Assembly: GCA_900756875.1 (NCBI GenBank)
Contig: CAAELW010000151.1
Coordinates: 1-7,298, forward strand
Length of the DNA: 7,298 nucleotides
Direction: 5' to 3'
From: Pasteurellaceae bacterium
GTDB lineage: Bacteria; Pseudomonadota; Gammaproteobacteria; Enterobacterales; Pasteurellaceae
The notes beneath the pieces were generated by a model. The model was not told the DNA's origin and did no database searches. It worked only from the letters and a program-made list of their open reading frames with translations. The first letter of the stretch is position 1; every line of letters starts with the position of its first letter. This document shows positions 1 to 6,860 of the stretch, in pieces. A program made the translations under genes and the position numbers.

Positions 1-1441
<1,441 letters not shown>

Positions 1442-1451
1442 TTAATTTAAA

Positions 1452-1742
1452 TTATTCCACAATCGCCAAAATATCGTTTTCAGAAATGATTAACACTTCT
1501 TCACCATCGATTTTTTCACTTTTCACGCCATAACCATCATTGAAAATGACTGTATCGCCAACTTTTACGTCTAAAGGTTGAACGGTACCATTTTCCAAAA
1601 TACGACCTTTACCCACTGCCAATACTTTCGCACGGGTTGATTTAGTCGCCGCTGAACCGGTTAATACGATACCGCCAGCTGAACGAGTTTCTACTTCTTC
1701 ACGTTTAATGATTACACGATCGTGTAAAGGACGAATATTCAT
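1452..1742 (-). CDS. groES: GroES (Cpn10) co-chaperonin
   Basis: GroES is the heptameric lid of the GroEL chamber. The 96-residue product begins [16 protein letters not shown], the classic Cpn10 N-terminus. GGIVL at residues 23-27 lies in the mobile loop that docks on GroEL, and the remainder has the usual beta-barrel pattern ([12 protein letters not shown]). Its length equals the family norm of about 96-97 residues. The ATG is at 1740-1742, with AGAAGG (complement of 1752-1757) 9 nt upstream. It is the first gene of the groES-groEL operon and is transcribed away from the urease genes. A sigma-32-like promoter lies about 40 bp upstream, as expected for a heat-shock operon. As remembered, the protein is essentially identical to the H. 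influenzae one, but this was not checked by alignment. Confidence 0.98.
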   Translation of the reverse strand: MNIRPLHDRVIIKREEVETRSAGGIVLTGSAATKSTRAKVLAVGKGRILENGTVQPLDVKVGDTVIFNDGYGVKSEKIDGEEVLIISENDILAIVE

Positions 1743-1780
1743 GATTAATTTCCTTCTTAAAAATTAGTTAATGCACTCCC

Positions 1781-1809
1781 TATATAAGGAGGATTTTTAT
1801 GATTTCAAG
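1781..1809 (-). promoter_or_regulatory. Probable heat-shock (sigma-32-like) promoter of groES-groEL
   Basis: On the minus strand, CTTGAAA (complement of 1803-1809) matches the sigma-32 -35 box and is preceded by a C-run, as in the consensus. Eleven bases further on, CTCCTTATA (complement of 1783-1791) resembles the -10 consensus CCCCATnTA with two mismatches. The same DNA can be read as a sigma-70 promoter, TTGAAA - 16 bp - TATATA (1781-1786). The predicted RNA start would leave a leader of roughly 30 nt before groES. The assignment combines sequence match with the known heat-shock control of groE in gamma-proteobacteria. Confidence 0.65.
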
Positions 1810-1858
1810 GGGGATTATTAAAAAAATCGAATAAAATATTTTTCCTATTCTGTCGTTT

Positions 1859-1889
1859 TTTACGTAAAATTCGGCTCATCTTGCATAAT
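1859..1889 (+). promoter_or_regulatory. Candidate urease operon promoter (weak match)
   Basis: CATAAT at 1884-1889 matches the sigma-70 -10 box at 5 of 6 positions and lies 22 bp before the ureA start, so the leader would be short. The best -35 candidate, TTTACG at 1859-1864, matches 4 of 6 but needs a long 19-bp spacer. Other A/T-rich hexamers (TAAAAT at 1832 and 1865) are possible -10 boxes. A promoter must exist somewhere here because the upstream gene is divergent, but its exact position is uncertain. No recognisable operator for a nickel, urea or nitrogen regulator was seen. Confidence 0.3.
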
Positions 1890-1911
1890 AAACAAAAAAA
1901 GGAATAACAAT

Positions 1912-2214
1912 ATGCATTTAACATCAAGAGAACAAGAGAAATTGATGCTCTTTTTAGCTGGTGAGCTGGCGGCAAAACGCAAAGCGCGTGGCGTAAAATT
2001 AAACTATCCTGAGGCAATCGCGTACATTGCAAGCCATTTACAAGAAGCGGCGAGAGATGGCATGAGTGTGGCAGAAGTGATGCAATATGGTGCAACGCTA
2101 CTCATGGTTGAAGATGTGATGGAAGGCGTCGCTGAGATGGTGCACGAAGTTCAAATTGAAGCAACGTTCCCTGATGGCACGAAGCTTGTTACTGTGCACA
2201 ATCCGATTAGATAA
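1912..2214 (+). CDS. ureA: Urease gamma subunit UreA
   Basis: UreA is the smallest structural subunit of the nickel enzyme urease, which hydrolyses urea to ammonia and carbamate in the cytosol. The product has 100 residues, the standard length for a separate gamma subunit. It opens with [20 protein letters not shown], continues with an [10 protein letters not shown] segment near residues 30-39, and ends with the family signature [16 protein letters not shown] followed by VTVHNP. The ATG is preceded by AAGGA at 1899-1903, 8 nt away. It is the first gene of the urease cluster. A 161-bp gap containing two strong palindromes separates it from ureB, which is unusually long for genes whose products assemble 1:1:1. 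Confidence 0.98.
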   Translation: MHLTSREQEKLMLFLAGELAAKRKARGVKLNYPEAIAYIASHLQEAARDGMSVAEVMQYGATLLMVEDVMEGVAEMVHEVQIEATFPDGTKLVTVHNPIR

Positions 2215-2224
2215 AAGAAAATTT

Positions 2225-2335
2225 CCCCTCTTTAGCAAAGAGGGGAAGGGAAGATTTGGCAGAAGAAAATTCGACTTTGTGCGTAAAGTTATAACGCAAA
2301 AAAATCTCCCCCAGCCCCTCTTTAGCAAAGAGGGG
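2225..2335. repeat. Palindromic element in the ureA-ureB gap (two units, inward-facing)
   Basis: This 111-bp element fills most of the ureA-ureB gap. Both ends carry the same 21-bp palindrome (2225-2245 and 2315-2335), with arms CCCCTCTTT and AAAGAGGGG around the loop AGC. On the inner side of each palindrome is a G-rich tail leading to AGATTT (left, continuing as GGCAG to 2262), or its complement starting AAATCT on the right (2302-2314). The two halves are therefore inverted relative to each other, like a small MITE or paired-REP element. The right unit has drifted: one extra base in its tail, GGCAG lost, and its loop reads opposite to what its orientation predicts. Each palindrome can form a 9-bp RNA stem but lacks a following U-tract, so neither is a standard terminator. 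The same unit recurs at both ends of the array after gst. Confidence 0.85.
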
Positions 2336-2375
2336 AGCTTTCATAAAAATTTTAAAATAGAAGGATTTAAATAAA

Positions 2376-2681
2376 ATGATCCCAGGCGAATACCAATTAG
2401 CCGAAGGCGATATTCTCGCTAATGTCGGCAGAAAAACCGTAAAAATCGAAGTAACCAATTCAGGTGACCGCCCAATCCAAGTCGGTTCCCATTACCATTT
2501 CTTTGAAACCAATAATGCCCTTAAATTTGACCGCACTTTAGCGCGCGGAATGCGCTTAAATGTTCCTTCTGGCAATGCCGTACGTTTTGAACCGGGTGAA
2601 GTGAAATCAGTCGAGTTAGTGGCTTTTGGAGGTTCGCAAACTATTTACGGCTTCCATAATCAAATTGATGGCAAATTATAA
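2376..2681 (+). CDS. ureB: Urease beta subunit UreB
   Basis: UreB is the second structural subunit of urease and packs against UreC. The 101-residue product has the normal length and carries [13 protein letters not shown] at the start, the signature [17 protein letters not shown] at residues 28-44, [16 protein letters not shown] around 60-75, and YGFHN near the end. The start ATG has AAGGA at 2361-2365, 10 nt upstream. The stop codon is part of the ureC ribosome-binding region, and the gap to ureC is only 11 bp, so translation of the two is likely coupled. A perfect DNA uptake signal is embedded at about codons 51-54. Nothing suggests damage. Confidence 0.98.
   Translation: MIPGEYQLAEGDILANVGRKTVKIEVTNSGDRPIQVGSHYHFFETNNALKFDRTLARGMRLNVPSGNAVRFEPGEVKSVELVAFGGSQTIYGFHNQIDGKL
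2530..2538 (-). other. DNA uptake signal sequence (perfect, extended)
   Basis: The complement reads AAGTGCGGT followed by CAAATTTAA, an excellent extended uptake signal. It lies in ureB codons for Phe-Asp-Arg-Thr and shows that at least the structural urease genes have a long history in this lineage. Confidence 0.9.
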
Positions 2682-2692
2682 GGTAGGGCAAA

Positions 2693-4411
2693 ATGGCATT
2701 AACAATTTCAAGAGCTCAATATGTAGCAACTTATGGCCCAACCGTTGGCGATAAAGTCCGTTTAGGCGATACCAATTTATGGGCAACCATTGAACAAGAT
2801 TTATTAACCAAAGGTGATGAGTGTAAATTTGGTGGCGGTAAAAGTGTGCGTGATGGTATGGCGCAAAGCGGCACCGCAACTCGCGACAATCCAAATGTAT
2901 TGGATTTTGTGATTACCAATGTGATGATCATTGATGCCAAATTAGGCATTATCAAAGCCGATATTGGTATTCGCGATGGTCGTATTGTCGGTATCGGACA
3001 AGCAGGTAACCCTGACACCATGGATAACGTCACGCCAAACATGATTATCGGTGCTAGCACAGAAGTACATAACGGTGCACATTTAATTGCAACAGCTGGT
3101 GGTATCGATACCCATATTCACTTTATTTGTCCTCAACAAGCACAGCATGCGATTGAAAGCGGTGTTACCACGCTAATTGGTGGCGGAACAGGCCCTGCTG
3201 ATGGTACGCACGCGACCACTTGCACCCCTGGCGCATGGTATATGGAACGTATGTTCCAAGCGGCAGAAGCTTTACCAGTCAACGTCGGTTTTTTCGGTAA
3301 AGGAAACTGTTCAACTTTAGAGCCGCTACGTGAGCAAATTGAAGCAGGTGCATTAGGTTTAAAAATCCATGAGGACTGGGGTGCAACGCCTGCAGTAATC
3401 GATTCTGCATTAAAAGTGGCAGATGAAATGGATATTCAAGTAGCGATTCACACCGATACACTAAATGAAAGTGGTTTCTTAGAAGATACGATGAAAGCAA
3501 TTGATGGACGTGTGATTCACACCTTCCACACCGAAGGAGCGGGCGGCGGTCATGCGCCTGACATTATTAAGGCGGCGATGTATCCAAACGTATTGCCAGC
3601 TTCAACCAACCCGACTCGCCCGTTTACAAAAAACACTATTGATGAACACTTAGATATGTTGATGGTTTGCCATCACTTAGATAAACGCGTGCCGGAAGAT
3701 GTAGCATTTGCCGATAGCCGTATTCGTCCTGAAACTATTGCAGCAGAAGATATTTTGCATGATATGGGCGTTTTTTCGATTATGAGTTCAGACTCTCAAG
3801 CAATGGGGCGCATTGGCGAAGTCGTTATTCGTACATGGCAAACCGCAGATAAAATGAAAATGCAACGTGGTGAGCTAGGCAACGAAGGAAACGATAACTT
3901 CCGCATTAAACGCTACATCGCGAAATATACAATCAACCCAGCAATTGCACATGGTATTGCGGATCATATTGGTTCATTAGAAGTGGGCAAAATTGCAGAT
4001 ATCGTGTTATGGAAACCGATGTTCTTTGGGGTAAAACCAGAAGTGGTAATTAAAAAAGGCTTTATCAGCTACGCAAAAATGGGCGATCCAAATGCCTCTA
4101 TTCCAACACCGCAACCTGTATTCTACCGTCCAATGTACGGTGCACAAGGCTTGGCAACAGCACAAACTGCCGTATTCTTCGTTTCACAAGCCGCTGAAAA
4201 AGCCGATATTCGTGCGAAATTCGGTTTACACAAAGAAACCATTGCCGTGAAAGGCTGCCGTAGCGTGGGTAAAAAAGATCTCGTTCATAACAACGCAACA
4301 CCTGAAATTACGGTGGATCCAGAACGCTATGAAGTGCGTGTAGATGGTGAGCTAATTACTTGCGAACCCGTGGATACGGTGCCATTAGGACAACGATATT
4401 TTATGTTCTAA
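2693..4411 (+). CDS. ureC: Urease alpha (catalytic) subunit UreC
   Basis: UreC carries the dinuclear nickel active site. The product has 572 residues, near the usual 567-570. Using the Klebsiella aerogenes enzyme as guide (offset +7), I can place the nickel ligands His141, His143, His253, His279 and Asp367 and the lysine carboxylated to bridge the metals, Lys224 in [10 protein letters not shown] can also place the substrate-binding or catalytic His226, the flap Cys326 and catalytic His327 in MVCHHLD. All are present, so the enzyme should be active once loaded with nickel. The ATG follows AAGG at 2680-2683 (9-nt spacer), which overlaps the ureB stop. The end KxLVHN...[15 protein letters not shown]...RYFMF is typical. 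The next gene, 37 bp on, is not a urease gene but a GST-family protein. Confidence 0.99.
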   Translation: MALTISRAQYVATYGPTVGDKVRLGDTNLWATIEQDLLTKGDECKFGGGKSVRDGMAQSGTATRDNPNVLDFVITNVMIIDAKLGIIKADIGIRDGRIVGIGQAGNPDTMDNVTPNMIIGASTEVHNGAHLIATAGGIDTHIHFICPQQAQHAIESGVTTLIGGGTGPADGTHATTCTPGAWYMERMFQAAEALPVNVGFFGKGNCSTLEPLREQIEAGALGLKIHEDWGATPAVIDSALKVADEMDIQVAIHTDTLNESGFLEDTMKAIDGRVIHTFHTEGAGGGHAPDIIKAAMYPNVLPASTNPTRPFTKNTIDEHLDMLMVCHHLDKRVPEDVAFADSRIRPETIAAEDILHDMGVFSIMSSDSQAMGRIGEVVIRTWQTADKMKMQRGELGNEGNDNFRIKRYIAKYTINPAIAHGIADHIGSLEVGKIADIVLWKPMFFGVKPEVVIKKGFISYAKMGDPNASIPTPQPVFYRPMYGAQGLATAQTAVFFVSQAAEKADIRAKFGLHKETIAVKGCRSVGKKDLVHNNATPEITVDPERYEVRVDGELITCEPVDTVPLGQRYFMF

Positions 4412-4417
4412 GCAGAA

Positions 4418-4426
4418 AAGAGCGGT
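4418..4426 (+). other. Near-match to uptake signal after ureC
   Basis: AAGAGCGGT differs from AAGTGCGGT by one base and is followed by AAAATTTT, as in the extended consensus. It lies between the ureC stop and the gst Shine-Dalgarno. Confidence 0.5.
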
Positions 4427-4448
4427 AAAATTTTAAGGAGAATTTACA

Positions 4449-5069
4449 ATGAAACTTTGGTACTCCACCACCAGCCCGTATGTACGTAAAGTGCTGGTAA
4501 CGTTGAAATATCAACAACTATTAGACAAAACAGAACTAATTAAAATTGGTTCATCATTTGATGCAAATTCTCCGCATAATCAGGCGAATCCTCTAGGTAG
4601 AGTGCCAGCATTAGAACGTAATTGTGGTAATTGGCTTTATGGCAGTTTGCTCATTTGCGAATATCTTGACCAAAAAGGCAAGGTTGAGCCTAAACTCATT
4701 CCAGAAAGTGGCAAGCCACGTTGGGCGGTGCTCGCCTTACATAACTTAGCAGATGGCATTATGGAAAATACTGTGCCGATGATGGCTGAAAAAATGCTTC
4801 GCCCTGAAAGTGAATGGTGGATAGCTCGCCATCAACAACTGATTGAGCGCAATCGTCAAAGTTTTACAAGACTGGAGCAAGACTTGAAACCGTTTGGCAC
4901 GGAATTAAACATTGGTACGTTAACGGCGGTTTCAGTCATTGATTGGTTCTTGTTTAGAGCAGAAAAAATTGGATTAGATCTTACAAAAGAATATCCAAAT
5001 TTAACCGCTTGGACGACAGAGATGAATGAAAAACATGAGGTTTTAAGAGAAACAAAGCCAACTTTGTAA
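4449..5069 (+). CDS. Glutathione S-transferase family protein (YibF-like)
   Basis: The 206-residue product has GST architecture. Its N-terminal thioredoxin-like domain (about 1-77) begins MKLWYSTTSPYVRKV, where Ser9 sits at the usual glutathione-activating position. It then has NPLGRVPAL at 47-55 with the cis-proline (Pro53) that binds the glutathione backbone, and GSLLICEYLD at 65-74 (Ser66 is the gamma-glutamyl contact). A helical C-terminal domain follows, including LADGIMENTVP (100-110) and a late FLFRAEK / YPNLTAW stretch typical of the fold. It resembles E. coli YibF as I remember it; substrate unknown. The start has AAGGAG at 4435-4440, 8 nt upstream. It lies 37 bp after ureC, probably in the urease transcript, but no urease role is known for the family. 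I do not recall it in H. influenzae Rd, so it may be an insertion or a gene lost elsewhere. Confidence 0.9.
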   Translation: MKLWYSTTSPYVRKVLVTLKYQQLLDKTELIKIGSSFDANSPHNQANPLGRVPALERNCGNWLYGSLLICEYLDQKGKVEPKLIPESGKPRWAVLALHNLADGIMENTVPMMAEKMLRPESEWWIARHQQLIERNRQSFTRLEQDLKPFGTELNIGTLTAVSVIDWFLFRAEKIGLDLTKEYPNLTAWTTEMNEKHEVLRETKPTL

Positions 5070-5126
5070 CCATTTTTGTGGTGCCATGAAATTGGTCTAA
5101 ATAACCTAATTTCTCTGTTTTTTCTT

Positions 5127-5164
5127 CTGCAAAATCTCCCCTTCCCCTCTTTGCTAAAGAGGGG
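5127..5164 (-). repeat. Left boundary unit of the array (38 bp, inverted copy)
   Basis: It starts CTGC, runs through AAAATCTCCCCTT and ends in the palindrome with arms CCCCTCTTT and AAAGAGGGG around GCT (5144-5164). Read in reverse it matches the right boundary unit at 36 of 38 positions. The palindrome runs directly into extra guanines, giving an uninterrupted tract of eight G (5161-5168). Confidence 0.88.
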
Positions 5165-5254
5165 GGGGAAGAACGAGCGAGATTTTACATCATTGCTCTA
5201 CTTTGATATGGCAAATATAAATTAGTCAGATGACAGCGAATTTATAAAGAAAAT
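5144..5254 (+). repeat. Tandem repeat unit 1 of 3 (111 bp)
   Basis: Palindrome at 5144-5164, a G tract, then an 86-bp segment beginning AAGAACGAGCGAGATTTT at 5169. Within it TTGCTC (5193-5198) and TATAAA (5216-5221) are 17 bp apart, a weak promoter-like pair pointing toward ureE. Confidence 0.85.
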
Positions 5255-5362
5255 CCCCTCTTTGCTAAAGAGGGGGAAGAACGAGCGAGATTTTATATCA
5301 TTGCTCTACTTTGATATAGCAAATATAAATTGGTCAGATAATAGCAAATTTATAAAGAAAAT
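5255..5362 (+). repeat. Tandem repeat unit 2 of 3 (108 bp)
   Basis: Perfect palindrome at 5255-5275, five G in total (5272-5276), then the 86-bp segment 5277-5362, which differs from unit 1 at six positions. The promoter-like pair is preserved (TTGCTC 5301-5306, TATAAA 5324-5329, 17-bp spacer). Confidence 0.85.
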
Positions 5363-5466
5363 CCTCTCTTTGCTAAAGAGGAGGGATGAACGAGCGAGAT
5401 TTTACATCATTGCTCTACTTTGATATGGCAAATATAAATTAGTCAGATGATAGTAAATTTATAAAG
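5363..5466 (+). repeat. Tandem repeat unit 3 of 3 (104 bp, degenerate palindrome)
   Basis: The palindrome here is altered in both outer arms (T at 5365, A at 5382), leaving one T/G and one C/A non-Watson-Crick pair in the stem. The following segment (5386-5466) matches unit 1 except at about four positions and stops five bases short, where the right boundary unit begins. TTGCTC (5410-5415) and TATAAA (5433-5438) are again 17 bp apart. Confidence 0.82.
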
Positions 5467-5469
5467 TCC

Positions 5470-5507
5470 CCCCTCTTTAGCAAAGAGGGGTAGGGGAGAT
5501 TTGGCAG
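5470..5507 (+). repeat. Right boundary unit of the array (38 bp)
   Basis: Palindrome with arms CCCCTCTTT and AAAGAGGGG around AGC (5470-5490), followed by TAGGGGAGATTTGGCAG. It is nearly identical (36 of 38) and in the same orientation as the unit at 2225-2262 in the ureA-ureB gap, and is the inverse of the left boundary unit at 5127-5164. Confidence 0.88.
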
Positions 5508-5540
5508 ACTTAATTAGCGAAGAAAATAAGTAATATAAAA

Positions 5541-6086
5541 ATGAAAATCCTCAACCCTATTCTGCCTATTATGGATACCATTTTAGGCAATTTAACTAGC
5601 CTTCAAGCTGAAGGCAAAATTACATATCAAACCATTGAACGAGTGGCATTGCAGTGGTATGAAAGTGAGCGCAACATTCTGCGCAAAACCACAAATGCCG
5701 GGCGTGAAGTGGCATTTCGCCTACTCAAAGAAGGACAACGTTTAAAGCACGATGATGTGGTGTTTATCAGTGATGAGTTAGTCATTGCGATTGAAATTTT
5801 ACCAAGTGAGGTCATTGTGCTATCACCAAAAACCTTGCCAGAAATGGCGCGAGCTTGTTATGAGATCGGCAATAAACATTCGCCACTCTTTTTAGATGGC
5901 GATGAAGTAACACTACCTTACGATAAGCCGATGTTCGAATGGTTACAAGCCGCGAGATTTCATCCACAAAAAGCTGAACGCCGTTTAAGCCAAGCGTTAA
6001 GAGCAAATTCTGCACAAGGGCACGGTCATTCGCACGATCATCATGGCTATCACCATCATGGAGACGGCAATTGGCACCAACATTAA
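5541..6086 (+). CDS. ureE: Urease accessory protein UreE, nickel metallochaperone
   Basis: UreE is a dimeric cytosolic nickel carrier that hands metal to the UreG/UreF/UreH complex. The 181-residue product has an N-terminal domain and then a metal-binding domain with GNKHSPLFL at 110-118, where His113 corresponds to the conserved interface nickel ligand. The C-terminal tail from about residue 161 to 181 contains ten histidines, interspersed mainly with Gly, Ser and Asp, and probably stores several extra nickel ions. The chosen ATG gives the MKILNPILPI start I remember for Haemophilus UreE. Its Shine-Dalgarno is poor: only TAAG about 10 nt upstream, with no GGAG. An ATG at 5571 is possible but would remove conserved residues. 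The gene begins 33 bp after the repeat array and overlaps ureF by 16 bp. Confidence 0.96.
   Translation: MKILNPILPIMDTILGNLTSLQAEGKITYQTIERVALQWYESERNILRKTTNAGREVAFRLLKEGQRLKHDDVVFISDELVIAIEILPSEVIVLSPKTLPEMARACYEIGNKHSPLFLDGDEVTLPYDKPMFEWLQAARFHPQKAERRLSQALRANSAQGHGHSHDHHGYHHHGDGNWHQH
6060..6063 (+). promoter_or_regulatory. Ribosome-binding site that fixes the TTG start of ureF
   Basis: GGAG lies 7 nt before the TTG at 6071, inside the codons of the UreE histidine tail. No ATG or GTG in the ureF frame with a comparable site is seen nearby, so TTG is the supported start. The overlap with ureE suggests translational coupling. Confidence 0.7.
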
Positions 6087-6778
6087 ACCGAAGCCTGGCA
6101 GATTTAGGCGCATTGTTGCACTTGGTTGACCCCACTTTGCCAATTGGGGGCTTTAACCATTCAAACGGTTTAGAAACCTTTGTTCAACAAGGTGTTGTTT
6201 CGACAAAACCAAGCCTAGAAGAATATGTGCAAACCCAGCTTTTGCAAAATTGGGTATATAACGATGGCGCTTATCTTTCGCTCGCATTTGAAGCCATGGC
6301 TACTAATGATTTTGACCGTTTGTGCGAATTAGACCATTCGCTATCTGCGACCAAAATTGCGCGAGAAAGTCGCGAAGGCAGTTTTAAACTCGGCGTGCGG
6401 TTATTAAAAATTTTTATCCGCTATGAACAACACCCTATGTTGAGCCAATTTCAGCAAGCGATTCAAAATAAAACCGTGCAAGGCTATTTCCCGATTGTGT
6501 TTGCTATGGTGGCGCAAGCGATGGGGCTCAGCAAAGCGGATACCCTGTATGCGTTTTACTACAATGCGGCAGTTGGTACCATTACCAATGGCGTGAAACT
6601 CATTCCGCTCAGCCAAATGGATGGGCAAGATATTCTGTTTGATTTGCGTAGTGCACTCTTGCAAGCAGTCGAATTAAGCCTCGAACCCGACGAAGAATGG
6701 CTAGGTGCAGCAACTCTTGCAAATGACATCCGTTCCATGCAGCACGAAGTGCTTTATACGCGACTTTATATGTCGTAA
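6071..6778 (+). CDS. ureF: Urease accessory protein UreF, TTG start
   Basis: UreF is an all-helical protein that joins UreH/UreD and UreG in the complex that opens a path for nickel into apo-urease. The 235-residue product matches the family: PTLPIGGFNHSNGLE at residues 21-35, ARESREGS at 97-104, GYFPIVFAMVAQAMG around 138-152, and NAAVGTITNGVKLIPL at 165-180. The start codon is TTG (MAPTLNRS when initiated with Met), backed by GGAG 7 nt upstream and by my memory of the Haemophilus UreF N-terminus. It overlaps ureE by 16 bp in another frame. The stop codon TAA lies in a near-match to the uptake signal (6777-6785). An 82-bp gap follows before ureG. Confidence 0.96.
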   Translation: MAPTLNRSLADLGALLHLVDPTLPIGGFNHSNGLETFVQQGVVSTKPSLEEYVQTQLLQNWVYNDGAYLSLAFEAMATNDFDRLCELDHSLSATKIARESREGSFKLGVRLLKIFIRYEQHPMLSQFQQAIQNKTVQGYFPIVFAMVAQAMGLSKADTLYAFYYNAAVGTITNGVKLIPLSQMDGQDILFDLRSALLQAVELSLEPDEEWLGAATLANDIRSMQHEVLYTRLYMS

Positions 6779-6785
6779 GAGCGGT
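6777..6785 (+). other. Near-match to uptake signal at the ureF stop
   Basis: The same variant AAGAGCGGT, followed by CATTTTTTATT. Its first two bases belong to the ureF stop codon. Confidence 0.5.
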
Positions 6786-6806
6786 CATTTTTTATTGAAT
6801 TTTTAC

Positions 6807-6841
6807 TTATCGTTGAGAATATAAAAGCGCCTCTACGATAA
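6807..6841 (+). other. Imperfect stem-loop between ureF and ureG
   Basis: TTATCGTTGAG (6807-6817) can pair with CTCTACGATAA (6831-6841), a stem of ten pairs with one T/T mismatch and a 13-nt loop. No T-run follows, so it is not a canonical terminator. It ends 19 bp before the ureG start and 9 bp before its Shine-Dalgarno, so it could act in mRNA processing or in tuning ureG translation. Function is inferred only. Confidence 0.5.
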
Positions 6842-6860
6842 TCAACACAAAAGGAACATT

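Larger units (their letters stand above)
5127..5507. repeat. Tandem array of palindrome-headed repeats, 3 units, bounded by inverted 38-bp units
   Basis: This array fills most of the 471-bp gap between gst and ureE; no convincing gene is seen in it. It holds four palindromes centred on 5154, 5265, 5373 and 5480, about 107-111 bp apart. Between consecutive palindromes lies a nearly identical segment of 86 bp (81 bp in the last). Its first and second copies differ at 6 of 86 positions, its first and third at about 4 of 81. The outer boundaries are a 38-bp unit in inverted orientation (5127-5164 and 5470-5507, 36 of 38 identical after reversal). The flanks 5070-5126 and 5508-5540 are A/T-rich with no feature I can name. 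The near identity of the copies implies recent tandem duplication or homogenisation. Mobile origin is inferred; no transposase is present. Confidence 0.92.

Noticed and set aside
1773..1778. CIRCE operator for HrcA near groES (GAGTGC half-site on the minus strand)
   Set aside because: Only one partial half-site is present; the partner TTAGCACTC is missing. Sigma-32-type control fits better in this lineage.
1805..2095. 96-codon minus-strand frame opposite ureA
   Set aside because: It is the antisense shadow of ureA and runs into the divergent promoter region; no domain recognised.
2315..2345. Intrinsic terminator after ureA
   Set aside because: The stem is strong, but no T-run follows and the next genes are required urease subunits.
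2207..2458. Open frames of 70-80 codons crossing the ureA-ureB gap on both strands
   Set aside because: They arise from the palindromic units, which translate to repeated Leu-Phe-Ala/Ser-Lys-Glu-Gly runs, have no known domain, and overlap ureA or ureB.
2731..3060. 109-codon minus-strand frame inside ureC, and similar frames at 3279-3500 and 4098-4301
   Set aside because: They lie opposite well-conserved UreC codons and resemble no known protein.
5127..5507. CRISPR array (palindromic repeats at regular spacing)
   Set aside because: The 'spacers' are nearly identical to each other, about 86 bp long, and there are only four repeats with no cas genes. This is a tandem duplication, not a CRISPR.
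5127..5507. Target-site duplication around the array
   Set aside because: The flanks outside CTGC and GCAG share no convincing direct repeat, so insertion by transposition cannot be shown from this sequence.
5812..6135. 107-codon minus-strand frame over the ureE-ureF junction
   Set aside because: Antisense to two clear genes; no recognisable motif.
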